DNA of 64,000 nucleotides from assembly GCA_018433675.1 (NCBI GenBank), contig JAHDQS010000001.1, positions 106,232-170,231 of the forward strand, read 5' to 3'. The stretch is from Clostridia bacterium (GTDB taxonomy: Bacteria > Bacillota > Peptococcia > DRI-13 > SM3-B62). Each line of letters starts with the position of its first letter. Position 1 is the stretch's first letter. Both the position numbers and the translations under genes were made by a program. Positions 56,183 through 64,000 of this stretch are shown here, one piece after another. The notes under the pieces were generated by a model, which had not been told where the DNA came from, ran no database searches, and worked only from the letters and a program-made list of their open reading frames with translations.

Positions 56183-56944
56183 ATGGGGAAAATATTAACC
56201 ATCGCCAATCAGAAGGGAGGCGTTGCAAAAACCACAACAGCAGTCAATCTAAGCGCCTGTTTGGCAGATATAGGCAAAAAGGTGCTGCTAATTGATATAG
56301 ACCCACAAAGTAACGCAACCAGTGGTTTGGGTATTAGCAAAACCAATATCAAGCGTTGCATATATGATTGCTTGATAAATGATATATCTATAAAAAACCT
56401 GGTACTGACAACGCAAATAGAAAAACTATATATAGTCCCGGCAAGTATTCAGCTGGCAGGGGCTGAAGTTGAGTTGGTATCTGTAATATCAAGGGAGACA
56501 AAATTAAAGAAAGCACTTTCAGAGATTAAACAAGAGTATGAATATATTATTATTGATTGTCCGCCGTCCCTTGGCTTGTTAACGCTAAATGCCATGACAG
56601 CTGCCGATAAGATGCTTATCCCTATCCAATGCGAATATTATGCACTGGAAGGTCTTAGCCAGTTGATGAATACGGTAACCTTAGTAAAAAAACACTTAAA
56701 CCCGGCGTTGGATATTGAGGGAGTCGTACTAACCATGTTCGATGCCCGAACAAACCTTTCGATTCAAGTTGTCGATGAGGTGAAAGCGTATTTTAAGGAA
56801 AAGGTTTTTTGCTCAATAATACCGCGGAATGTTCGCTTGAGTGAAGCTCCCAGTCACGGATTGCCAATCATTTTATATGATCCGAAGTCGCGGGGTGCCG
56901 AGCAATATAGGGAATTAGCGGAGGAGGTCGTTGATCGTGAATAA
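56183..56944 (+). CDS. parA: Chromosome partitioning ATPase ParA/Soj
   Basis: 253 residues. Deviant Walker A NQKGGVAKTTTAVNL, Walker B IIIDCPPSLGLLTLNA, and DIDPQSNATSGLG. ATP-dependent nucleoid-binding dimer that works with ParB at parS and can also act on DnaA. ATG 56183 preceded by AGGAGATGAGG. The stop overlaps the parB start. Full length. Confidence 0.96.
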   Translation: MGKILTIANQKGGVAKTTTAVNLSACLADIGKKVLLIDIDPQSNATSGLGISKTNIKRCIYDCLINDISIKNLVLTTQIEKLYIVPASIQLAGAEVELVSVISRETKLKKALSEIKQEYEYIIIDCPPSLGLLTLNAMTAADKMLIPIQCEYYALEGLSQLMNTVTLVKKHLNPALDIEGVVLTMFDARTNLSIQVVDEVKAYFKEKVFCSIIPRNVRLSEAPSHGLPIILYDPKSRGAEQYRELAEEVVDRE

Positions 56945-57812
56945 AAAAGGGCTGGGAAAAGGGCTGTCGGCCTTGATACCTTTGGATGCCGAGGAAATTA
57001 CTAAGGATGAGCCGGTTGCGGAAGTCAGGGTTGCGGATATTAAGCCTAATACATTTCAACCGCGTAGAACGTTCAACGAAGAAAAGCTTCTTGAATTGGC
57101 GGAATCAATCAGGGAACATGGAGTTCTACAGCCAATAATCGTTAGAGCGATAGGCTCGAATAAATATGAGCTGGTGGTTGGAGAAAGAAGATTACGAGCT
57201 TGCCAAATAGTCAAAAAAGAAACACTGCCTGCTGTTATCAAGGATTTCAGCAATCAGGAAATGATGGAAATAGCGTTGGTGGAAAACATTCAAAGACAGG
57301 ATTTGAGCCCGATTGAGGAGGCATATGCATACAAAAAATTAATTCAGGAATTCAAATTAACTCAGGAGCAGGTGGCGCAGAGACTGGCCAAGAGCAGGTC
57401 ATTGATTGCCAATATGATTAGGATTTTAAATTTGCCGCAGGAAATCCTTGATATGGTGGAAGAGGGGCTGTTGACAGTCGGGCATGCGCGTCCGCTGCTG
57501 GTAATCACAGACAAAAATACACAAATAAGGTTGGCAAAAAGAATAATTGACAATAACTTAACAGTCAGGGATGCAGAGAACCTTACCAAAGAAATCGCCG
57601 TAAAAGAAAGCATAATAAAAAAGAAGGAAACAAGAACAAAAGAAAAAACATCTCCCGTCATGCAAGACCTTGAATCAAAGCTGCGAGATGTTTGTGGGAC
57701 AAAGGTTAGGATAAAAGAAGAAGGGAAAGGTGGAAAGATAGAAATTAATTATTATAACAACGATGACTTTGAAAGGATCATGACATTGTTTTTTCCTGAT
57801 AATACCATATAA
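56937..57812 (+). CDS. parB: Chromosome partitioning protein ParB/Spo0J
   Basis: About 291 residues, starting NKKGLGKGLSALIP, the N-terminal Arg/Lys-rich ParA-contact peptide. CTP-binding domain (IKPNTFQPRRTFNEEKLLEL, VVGERRLRACQIVKKE, IALVENIQRQDLSPIEEA), HTH (VAQRLAKSRSLIANMIRIL) and a C-terminal dimer domain. GTG at 56937 is preferred with GGAGG 9 bases before; an in-frame TTG at 56931 is only 3 bases from it. Loads at the two parS sites upstream. Followed by a 230-base gap to the hydrogenase operon. Confidence 0.96.
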   Translation: MNKKGLGKGLSALIPLDAEEITKDEPVAEVRVADIKPNTFQPRRTFNEEKLLELAESIREHGVLQPIIVRAIGSNKYELVVGERRLRACQIVKKETLPAVIKDFSNQEMMEIALVENIQRQDLSPIEEAYAYKKLIQEFKLTQEQVAQRLAKSRSLIANMIRILNLPQEILDMVEEGLLTVGHARPLLVITDKNTQIRLAKRIIDNNLTVRDAENLTKEIAVKESIIKKKETRTKEKTSPVMQDLESKLRDVCGTKVRIKEEGKGGKIEINYYNNDDFERIMTLFFPDNTI

Positions 57813-58046
57813 AACTTAACACATTTTTTCTTGTGTAGGTATAGCCAAAAAGGGAAAAACAAGTTATAATGGCTTGTGAATAACGATGCAAATATTTTAT
57901 CCCTACATTCTGTGCATAGTATGCTGCTTTTAATGATGCGGCCATATTGTCCTTTTATTTTTTTATGCGCATGTGAAATGTTTAACAAAGGCTTTCTTAA
58001 TCATTTATATACATGTGTTATTAAATAGTCAAGGGGGTTGAGTTTT

Positions 58047-58562
58047 ATGAGTTGTCAATGTCAAGGCAAAACGGGGGAAAAAGAAAGCAAATATGAGATT
58101 ATTGACCGCGTTGTCGATAAATATCAGGGCCAAGAAGGTTCTATGATTCCCGTTTTGCACGAGGTCCAGCAGGCCGTTGGTTATTTGCCTGAGGACGTTC
58201 AAGCATATGTGGCTGAAAAAATGGGGGTACCGTTGAGTGAGGTTTACGGTGTTGTCAGCTTCTATGCGCTATTTACTACAGAACCCATTGGTAAATACAA
58301 AATCAGCATCTGTTTGGGAACTGCCTGTTATGTCAAGGGCTCCGGCCGAATCCTGGAAGAATTTGAAAAGAAACTTGGTATTAAGGTAGGTGAAACAACA
58401 AAGGACGGACTATTCACCCTTGAGGCCTGCCGTTGTCTGGGTGCATGCGGCTTGGCGCCGGTCCTGGTTGTTAATGAAAACGTACATGGGCGGTTAAAGA
58501 TCACCGATGTGCCGGACATAATTGAAAAGTACAGAGCCATGAGCAGAGAGGAGGCGTCATAA
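58047..58562 (+). CDS. hydC: Bifurcating [FeFe] hydrogenase subunit, NuoE-like (HydC)
   Basis: About 171 residues, thioredoxin-fold [2Fe-2S] protein of the NuoE type: MIPVLHEVQQAVGYLPEDVQ, SFYALFTTEPIG, and cluster ligands in CLGTACYVKG and EACRCLGACGLAPV. It is the gamma subunit of HydABC-type hydrogenases and passes electrons to the NuoF-like subunit. ATG at 58047 with AAGGGGG 9 bases upstream; a TTG at 58038 is in frame. First gene of the operon; stop and next start overlap (TAATG). Confidence 0.92.
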   Translation: MSCQCQGKTGEKESKYEIIDRVVDKYQGQEGSMIPVLHEVQQAVGYLPEDVQAYVAEKMGVPLSEVYGVVSFYALFTTEPIGKYKISICLGTACYVKGSGRILEEFEKKLGIKVGETTKDGLFTLEACRCLGACGLAPVLVVNENVHGRLKITDVPDIIEKYRAMSREEAS

Positions 58563-58924
58563 TGCGTTCCTTGGAAGAATTAAAAGCCCTGAAGGAAAAG
58601 GTACAAAAAGCAAATGCCGTCCGTGAGGATAAGGGAGCTCCAACTGTTACCGTGCACATGGGAACATGTGGTATCGCCAATGGGGCTAGAGATGTACTCC
58701 ATGCCGTGATGGAGGAGATACAAACACGCAATCTTACTGATGTTCATGTTAAACAGACGGGATGTCCCGGCTTGTGTCATATGGAACCGTTGATGACGAT
58801 AACGATTCCCGGGCAAACCCCTTGTTTATATGGAAAGCTCGATCCGGCGAAAGCAAAGAAGGTAATAATCCAGCATGTTGTTAATAACCAGCCTGTTGTA
58901 GAATGGTTGGTAAATGCAGATTAA
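58562..58924 (+). CDS. Small [2Fe-2S] thioredoxin-like ferredoxin in the hydrogenase operon
   Basis: 120 residues, [2Fe-2S] thioredoxin-like fold: VTVHMGTCGIANGARDV, then VKQTGCPGLCHMEPLMTI gives Cys ligands C, C and C, plus a Cys at PCLYG. Such genes accompany NuoE/NuoF-like hydrogenase subunits in Clostridia and resemble the N-terminal domain of the next gene's product. Probably an added electron carrier of the complex. The role is inferred from context. Translationally coupled to hydC; 56 bases from hydB. Confidence 0.82.
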   Translation: MRSLEELKALKEKVQKANAVREDKGAPTVTVHMGTCGIANGARDVLHAVMEEIQTRNLTDVHVKQTGCPGLCHMEPLMTITIPGQTPCLYGKLDPAKAKKVIIQHVVNNQPVVEWLVNAD

Positions 58925-58979
58925 TAAGGACTAAATTAGATAAATTCACTTAAGGCTAAAGGTGAAGGAGGAGTCAAAC

Positions 58980-60773
58980 ATGGAGTTCTATCGTTCCCAT
59001 GTACTGGTGTGTACCGGAACGGGCTGCGCGTCGTCAGGCGCTCCCCAAATTATAGAACAGTTAAAAAAAGAACTTAAAGACAAAGGTTTGGATAAAGAGA
59101 TAAAAATAGTAGAAACCGGGTGCTTCGGTTTTTGTGAAACAGGGCCTATCATGGTTGTATATCCCGAAGGGACTTTCTATTGCCGGGTAAAACCTGAGGA
59201 CGTTAAAGAGATAGTTGAAGAGCACTTTATTAAGGGTAGAGTCGTCAAGCGTATTCTTTACAGCGGAAATACCGACGAGGTTAAAGTACAAGAATTTGAG
59301 GACATTGATTTTTTCAAGTACCAAGAAAGAATTGCTTTGACCAACTCCGGTCAGATCAATCCTGAAGATATTGAAGAATATATCGGAAATGATGGATACT
59401 TTGCCTTAGGGAAAGTGTTGCATGAGATGACACCATTAGAGGTCATAGAAGAGGTCAAAAACGCCGGGCTTAGAGGGCGAGGCGGAGCAGGCTTTCCTAC
59501 CGGACTAAAATGGCAGTTCGCATACAATTCTCAAGGAGACCAAAAATACGTAGTGTGTAACGCTGACGAAGGTGATCCCGGTGCATTCATGGATCGCAGC
59601 GTGCTGGAAGGTGACCCGCATTCCGTGCTTGAGGCTATGGCGATTGCGGGCTATGCCATCGGGGCTAACCAGGGTTATGTCTATTGCCGTGCGGAGTATC
59701 CCATTGCCATAGAACGTTTGAATATAGCCATTAAACAGGCTCGTGAAAGGGGCCTGTTGGGTAAAAACATCTTCGGAAAAGGCTTTGATTTTGATATAGA
59801 AATCCGTTTGGGAGCCGGTGCTTTTGTTTGCGGCGAGGAAACGGCATTATTAGCCTCTATTGAGGGAAAAAGAGGGGAGCCGAGACCTAGGCCGCCTTTC
59901 CCGGCAGTTGAAGGATTGTGGAAAAAACCAACTATTATCAACAACGTGGAGACCCTTGCCAATGTAAGACATATTATTCTTAAAGGAGCCGAATGGTTTG
60001 CATCCATTGGGACTGAGAACAGTAAAGGTACAAAAGTATTTGCCTTGGCCGGCAAGATCAACAATACGGGATTGATTGAGGTTCCGATGGGTACAACGCT
60101 GAGGACAATCATCTACGGAATCGGCGGCGGCATTCCTGATGGCAAGGCATTCAAGGCGGCCCAGTTGGGGGGACCCTCCGGGGCATGTATTCCGGCAGAA
60201 CATTTGGATTTGGAACTCGATTATGACAAACTCAAAACAATCGGCGCAATGATGGGATCAGGCGGGATGATTATTTTGGATGAAGATAACTGCATGGTTG
60301 ACGTAGCCCGGTTCTTCCTGGAGTTTACACAGGACGAATCCTGCGGAAAGTGCCCGCCATGTCGTATCGGAACAAAAAGGATGCTGGAAATTCTGACAAG
60401 AATTACTGAAGGCAAAGGGAAACCGGAGGATATTGAGAATCTGGAGACATTGGCTTCAACGATCCAGAACACTGCGTTGTGTGCCTTGGGGCAAACTGCG
60501 CCAAACCCTGTCCTGAGTACGTTGCGTTATTTCCGGGATGAGTATGAAGCGCATATCAATGAGAAAAAATGTCCCGCCGGTGTCTGCAAGAGTTTGCTGT
60601 CCTTCGTTATAGATGCAGACAAGTGCCGCGGTTGCGGGCTTTGTGCACGCCACTGTCCTGCTGATGCTATCAGCGGTAAGATTAAGGAACCTTTCGTAAT
60701 TGATCAGGACAAGTGTACAAAATGTGGCACATGCCTAGAAAAATGTAAATTTGGGGCTATTTCAAAAAAATAG
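58980..60773 (+). CDS. hydB: Bifurcating [FeFe] hydrogenase subunit, NuoF-like (HydB)
   Basis: About 597 residues. Order: N-terminal [2Fe-2S] thioredoxin-like domain (VCTGTGCASSGAPQI, GCFGFCETGPIM, about 1-90), NuoF-type FMN and NAD(P)-binding domain (GLRGRGGAGFPTGLKWQFA, CNADEGDPGAFMDRSVLEGD, CGEETALLASIEGKRGEPR), [4Fe-4S] site ESCGKCPPCRIGTKRM, and a C-terminal two-cluster ferredoxin domain (CRGCGLCARHCPADAI and CTKCGTCLEKCKFGAI). This is the flavin subunit where electrons from NAD(P)H and ferredoxin meet. ATG 58980 with AAGGAGG; the GTG at 58962 is less likely. Confidence 0.94.
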   Translation: MEFYRSHVLVCTGTGCASSGAPQIIEQLKKELKDKGLDKEIKIVETGCFGFCETGPIMVVYPEGTFYCRVKPEDVKEIVEEHFIKGRVVKRILYSGNTDEVKVQEFEDIDFFKYQERIALTNSGQINPEDIEEYIGNDGYFALGKVLHEMTPLEVIEEVKNAGLRGRGGAGFPTGLKWQFAYNSQGDQKYVVCNADEGDPGAFMDRSVLEGDPHSVLEAMAIAGYAIGANQGYVYCRAEYPIAIERLNIAIKQARERGLLGKNIFGKGFDFDIEIRLGAGAFVCGEETALLASIEGKRGEPRPRPPFPAVEGLWKKPTIINNVETLANVRHIILKGAEWFASIGTENSKGTKVFALAGKINNTGLIEVPMGTTLRTIIYGIGGGIPDGKAFKAAQLGGPSGACIPAEHLDLELDYDKLKTIGAMMGSGGMIILDEDNCMVDVARFFLEFTQDESCGKCPPCRIGTKRMLEILTRITEGKGKPEDIENLETLASTIQNTALCALGQTAPNPVLSTLRYFRDEYEAHINEKKCPAGVCKSLLSFVIDADKCRGCGLCARHCPADAISGKIKEPFVIDQDKCTKCGTCLEKCKFGAISKK

Positions 60774-60810
60774 AAGCCTAAATCAAAAAGAGCAAGGAGA
60801 GTGACCGCTC

Positions 60811-62583
60811 ATGGAAATGGTAAATTTAACAATTGACGGTCAAGAAGTGCAGGTGCCCAAGGGTTCGACTGTCCTGGAAGCCGCACAAAAGGCCGGAATC
60901 GATATTCCCACTTTGTGTCATCTGAAAGATATTAACAAAATCGGAGCCTGCAGGGTCTGTGTAGTTGAAATTGAAAAAGCAAGAGGGCTGCAGCCTTCCT
61001 GTACCTATCCTGTAACGGAAGGGATGGTTGTCAGGACAAATACGGCGATGGTAAGGGAAGCCCGCAAAGCCGTAGTTGAACTTATCCTGTCAAATCACCC
61101 CATGGAATGCTTGACATGTAGTCGCAGTACTGACTGTGAATTGCAAGCCTTAGCAAAGAAACTTGGGATCAAGGAAATTCGTTTTCAGGGAGAGAATAGC
61201 AACTTTCCTATGGATACTTCCAACCCGGCGATCGTTAGAGATCCGAACAAGTGTATCCTCTGTCGGCGGTGTGTGGCGGTTTGTAACGAAGTACAAGGTG
61301 TTGGGGCGCTGGGACTTAACGAGAGAGGTTTTAACAGTATTGTTGCACCGGCCTTTCAACATCCCCTTTCCGAGGTCAATTGCGTTTACTGCGGACAGTG
61401 TGTCAATGTCTGTCCTGTCGGAGCGTTAAAGGAAAAAGATGAAATGCAGAAGGTTTGGGAGGCCATCAATGATCCCGAAAAACATGTTGTTGTGCAAACG
61501 GCGCCGGCTGTCAGAGCTGCGTTGGGGGAAGAATTCGGACTGCCGATAGGCACAATCGTTACTAAGAAGATGGTAGCGGCAATAAGGAGGCTGGGAATTG
61601 ACAAAATCTTTGACACTGATTTTACGGCCGACCTTACTATTATGGAAGAGGGCAATGAATTCTTGCATCGTTTGCAAAACGGCGGCAAATTACCGTTGAT
61701 GACTTCTTGTAGTCCCGGCTGGGTGAAGTATTGTGAACAACATTATCCGGAGTTTTTAGATAATCTTTCTACGGCAAAATCTCCACAGCAGATGTTTGGT
61801 GCTCTGGCCAAGACATATTATCCCGAAAAATGCGGGATAGATCCTGCGAAGATCTTTTCGGTTTCGGTAATGCCTTGCACCGCGAAGAAATATGAACGGC
61901 AGAGACCCGAAATGATGGATAGCGGCTTTGTAGACGTAGACGCTGTTTTGACAACCAGGGAACTGGCTGCAATGATCAAGGAAGCGGGGATCGATTTCAA
62001 TTCATTGCCTGAGGAAGATTACGATCTGCCAATGGGTATCTCTACAGGAGCCGCTTTGATTTTCGGAGTTACCGGAGGCGTTATGGAGGCAGCTCTGCGC
62101 ACGGTTTATGAAGTTGTAACCGGCAAAACCCTTGAGAAGCTTGATTTTGTCGAAGTGCGTGGCTTGGAGGGCATTAAAGAAGCAACGGTGGATGTACCTC
62201 CGGTTGGAGCTGTTAAAGTAGCTGTTGCCCACGGTCTTGGTAATGCGAAAAAACTGCTGGAAAGAATCAAAAAAGGTGAAGCAGAATACCACTTCGTGGA
62301 AATCATGGCATGTCCCGGCGGATGTATTGGCGGCGGAGGACAGCCCCGTGTCACAGGCCCTGAACGTATGAGTCTTGAGGATAACTACTTGGATTTGAGG
62401 ACACAAGCAGTTTATAACGAGGATAAAAGTATGGAGTTGCGGAAATCTCACGAAAACCCGGCAATAAAAACATTGTACGAAGAATATTTGGTAAAGCCGT
62501 TAGGAGAGAAATCCCATCACTTGCTGCATACACACTATCAGGCGAAACCTAAATACCAGGTGTTGGCTGAGAAAGAATGTTAG
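60811..62583 (+). CDS. hydA: [FeFe] hydrogenase catalytic subunit HydA
   Basis: 590 residues. N-terminal NuoG-like clusters: [2Fe-2S] (C36, C47, C50, C64), His-Cys3 [4Fe-4S] (H96, C100, C103, C109), and two [4Fe-4S] (C148/151/154/158 and C191/194/197/201). H-cluster domain: L1 TSCSPGWVKYCE (C300), L2 MPCTAKKYE (C356), L3 MACPGGCIGGGGQP (C501, C505). All ligands are present. The C-terminus is the small-subunit-like tail. It makes or consumes H2 with electrons from the HydB/HydC partners, coupling ferredoxin and NAD(P)H. Last gene of the operon; a terminator follows. Maturases HydE, F and G are not in the window. Confidence 0.95.
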   Translation: MEMVNLTIDGQEVQVPKGSTVLEAAQKAGIDIPTLCHLKDINKIGACRVCVVEIEKARGLQPSCTYPVTEGMVVRTNTAMVREARKAVVELILSNHPMECLTCSRSTDCELQALAKKLGIKEIRFQGENSNFPMDTSNPAIVRDPNKCILCRRCVAVCNEVQGVGALGLNERGFNSIVAPAFQHPLSEVNCVYCGQCVNVCPVGALKEKDEMQKVWEAINDPEKHVVVQTAPAVRAALGEEFGLPIGTIVTKKMVAAIRRLGIDKIFDTDFTADLTIMEEGNEFLHRLQNGGKLPLMTSCSPGWVKYCEQHYPEFLDNLSTAKSPQQMFGALAKTYYPEKCGIDPAKIFSVSVMPCTAKKYERQRPEMMDSGFVDVDAVLTTRELAAMIKEAGIDFNSLPEEDYDLPMGISTGAALIFGVTGGVMEAALRTVYEVVTGKTLEKLDFVEVRGLEGIKEATVDVPPVGAVKVAVAHGLGNAKKLLERIKKGEAEYHFVEIMACPGGCIGGGGQPRVTGPERMSLEDNYLDLRTQAVYNEDKSMELRKSHENPAIKTLYEEYLVKPLGEKSHHLLHTHYQAKPKYQVLAEKEC

Positions 62584-62604
62584 GAAAGAAAAAGGTGTAG
62601 AAAA

Positions 62605-62638
62605 AAGGAGGGGGCAGGACTTTGCTCCCTCCTTTTCA
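62605..62638 (+). terminator. Terminator of the hydrogenase operon
   Basis: AAGGAGGGGGC (62605-62615) and GCTCCCTCCTT (62624-62634) pair with one mismatch, loop AGGACTTT, followed by TTC-rich sequence. Confidence 0.75.
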
Positions 62639-62778
62639 TTATTGTCGAGACAATAATTTACTATAAAGCATATAATAAAGAAAATTAATTCTATTGTCCG
62701 AGCAGCAGGATTTATCGAGTTAATAGCGAACTCTTATAGGCGACTCTTTTACTCCAAACGAACCGAGGTAGGTTGCGA

Positions 62779-63879
62779 ATGGTTATCAAAACAGAAAAAA
62801 GGGCAAAGAAAAAGAAAAAAACAACGCATATGACCATGATGGTCATACCACATAGTCAAGGGAATCCAATTAAAAATTATTGTCTCCCCATGTGGTTGCT
62901 TAAGTCGTTTTTTGTGGTCAGCATAATATGTATGCTGATTGTGGTGTCTTTTATTGCCGGATATTTTCAGTTAAGATACGTAGCTGCAGAAAACATAGAA
63001 TTGCGAGAGGTAAACCAGGAACAGGAAATTGAGATAAAAGAATTAAAAAATTTGGCCGTAGTGATGCAAGATAAACTGGAGGGCTTAATTGAGCTAGATC
63101 AGGAAGTGAGGGCGAAGGTTGGTTTGGCAAGTCCCTCCGAGGAAGAAAAATCTCTTAGGACCATAGATAGTTCTCGTAACCAGCAGAGGCTGGAGTTGAT
63201 AACAATGGGGCTGGGGGTAGGAGGAGTAGGCCTCGGGCAAATAGCGGATCAACAGGGAATGCTGATACCATATAAGGAAAATGAATATTTGGTAGCCCCG
63301 GGGCTGGAGAGCCAAGATGGGGAGTCATATGAAAGAATTATGGAGCTCCCTGTGGGGAGTGAAGAGGTTGACACACTGGAGGAATTAAAAGGGCAATTAG
63401 CTAAAATGGATGAACTGCTGACATCTCAGGAGAGCGCGATGACTAAGCTTAAGTCGGACGTTGAAAGCCAGCTTGCTTATCAAAACGCCTTGCCCGATAT
63501 TTGGCCTGTGCAGGGGAGGATTACCTCGTCCTTTGGATGGAGAAGAAATCCGTATTCTCCAAGCAGGAGCGAATTTCATAACGGTATTGACATTGCCGCA
63601 TCATACGGTACTGCAATTAAAGCAGCCGGTACCGGGGTAGTAACCTTTTCCGGATACAAATCGGGGTGGGGCAGGGTCGTCATCATTTCCCATGGATACG
63701 GGTTTGTAAGCCAATATGCTCATAATTCAAGTTTGCTGGTCAAGACGGGAGATAAAGTAGAAAAGGGGCAGATGATAGCTCGGCTTGGCAGCACCGGCAG
63801 GAGCACCGGTCCACATTTGCACTTTGGGGTGGCTAAGAACGGACAGTGGATAAATCCATATGAATTACTAAAAAAATAA
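62779..63879 (+). CDS. M23-family (LytM) cell-wall peptidase with coiled coil
   Basis: About 366 residues. A very basic N-terminus, one membrane helix (about 43-67), a coiled coil (about 70-115), a linker, another predicted coil (about 195-235), and a C-terminal M23 domain: FGWRRNPYSPSRSEFHNGID (first His and Asp), ISHGYGFVSQYAH, and GPHLHFGV. The zinc ligands are complete, so it is likely an active glycyl or murein peptidase. ATG at 62779 after AGG; a TTG at 62773 is also open. It precedes a bactofilin gene, a pairing seen in many bacteria where bactofilin positions the peptidase. Confidence 0.88.
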   Translation: MVIKTEKRAKKKKKTTHMTMMVIPHSQGNPIKNYCLPMWLLKSFFVVSIICMLIVVSFIAGYFQLRYVAAENIELREVNQEQEIEIKELKNLAVVMQDKLEGLIELDQEVRAKVGLASPSEEEKSLRTIDSSRNQQRLELITMGLGVGGVGLGQIADQQGMLIPYKENEYLVAPGLESQDGESYERIMELPVGSEEVDTLEELKGQLAKMDELLTSQESAMTKLKSDVESQLAYQNALPDIWPVQGRITSSFGWRRNPYSPSRSEFHNGIDIAASYGTAIKAAGTGVVTFSGYKSGWGRVVIISHGYGFVSQYAHNSSLLVKTGDKVEKGQMIARLGSTGRSTGPHLHFGVAKNGQWINPYELLKK

Positions 63880-63917
63880 CAACCGGTTATAAACAAGTAA
63901 ATTCGGGAGTGTGGTCA

Positions 63918-64000
63918 ATGTTTAGTAAAAAGGCAGGAAATGTAGACAATCCAAAATTTGAAAAGATCGATACGTTAATTGGCAAGGGTACCTCTTTTGA
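63918..64000 (+). CDS. Bactofilin family protein, start only
   Basis: 27 codons to the window end: MFSKKAGNVDNPKFEKIDTL, then IGKGTSF. The TLIGKGTSFEG-type start is typical of bactofilins (polymer-forming DUF583 proteins). ATG at 63918 with GGGAG upstream. It is 38 bases after the M23 peptidase gene and probably cotranscribed. Assignment rests on the short N-terminus plus context. Confidence 0.75.
   Translation, partial: MFSKKAGNVDNPKFEKIDTLIGKGTSF

Noticed and set aside
57813-58046. Promoter of the hydrogenase operon at a TATAAT near 57865
   Set aside because: No acceptable -35 box lies 16-18 bases upstream; a promoter must be in the gap but I cannot place it.

Overview
The window is the chromosomal replication-origin region of a low-to-mid GC anaerobic Firmicute (Clostridia, probably Peptococcaceae-like). 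This rests on the gene order rpmH-rnpA-yidD-yidC-jag-mnmE-mnmG-rsmG-noc-parA-parB on one side of dnaA and dnaN-recF-remB-gyrB-gyrA on the other. It also rests on pyruvate:ferredoxin oxidoreductase, acetate kinase and a bifurcating-type [FeFe] hydrogenase. Nearly all genes left of about 48.6 kb are on the minus strand and all to the right are on the plus strand, so both arms are co-oriented with replication away from oriC (DnaA boxes on both sides of dnaA).

Left to right: (1) 1-3.1 kb, rpsF-ssb-rpsR-yybS-gdpP, with gdpP lacking its membrane/PAS part. (2) 3.2-8.4 kb, a membrane diguanylate cyclase, then a vanR/vanS-like two-component system upstream of a VanZ/serine D,D-carboxypeptidase fusion, with no vanHAX. 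(3) 8.6-11.4 kb, a molybdate-type ABC transporter with a consensus promoter and a ModE-like palindrome at the predicted transcription start. (4) 11.5-20.8 kb, an accessory island: a DinB-like polymerase lacking its catalytic SIDE segment, three decayed genes, a type III restriction-modification operon with its own HTH regulator and palindromic operator, two downstream genes of unknown function (soluble protein plus four-helix membrane protein, a candidate defence pair), and a group II intron remnant next to tRNA-Ser(CGA). (5) 20.8-34.7 kb, tRNA genes (Ser, Arg, Arg, Ser, Ser), a PrcB-domain lipoprotein, tadA, purC, a TIM-barrel/acyl-CoA ligase fusion, nifJ, an acetyl-esterase family hydrolase, a YczE-type membrane protein, a secreted copper-amine-oxidase-N protein and a chemoreceptor. 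(6) 34.8-39.4 kb, serA-serS behind a T-box leader, and ackA. (7) 39.5-48.6 kb, gyrA, a lone receiver protein, gyrB, remB, recF, dnaN, dnaA and oriC. (8) 48.7-57.8 kb, the rpmH-to-parB cluster with two perfect parS sites. (9) 58-62.6 kb, the hydrogenase operon. (10) 62.7-64 kb, an M23 peptidase and the start of a bactofilin gene.

The central metabolic picture is fermentative or syntrophic: NifJ makes acetyl-CoA and reduced ferredoxin, AckA yields ATP and acetate, and the hydrogenase disposes of electrons from ferredoxin and NAD(P)H. The most unusual material is in the accessory island and in genes with clean internal or 5' deletions (dinB, gdpP). All family assignments are from reading the translated sequence; no database search was run.
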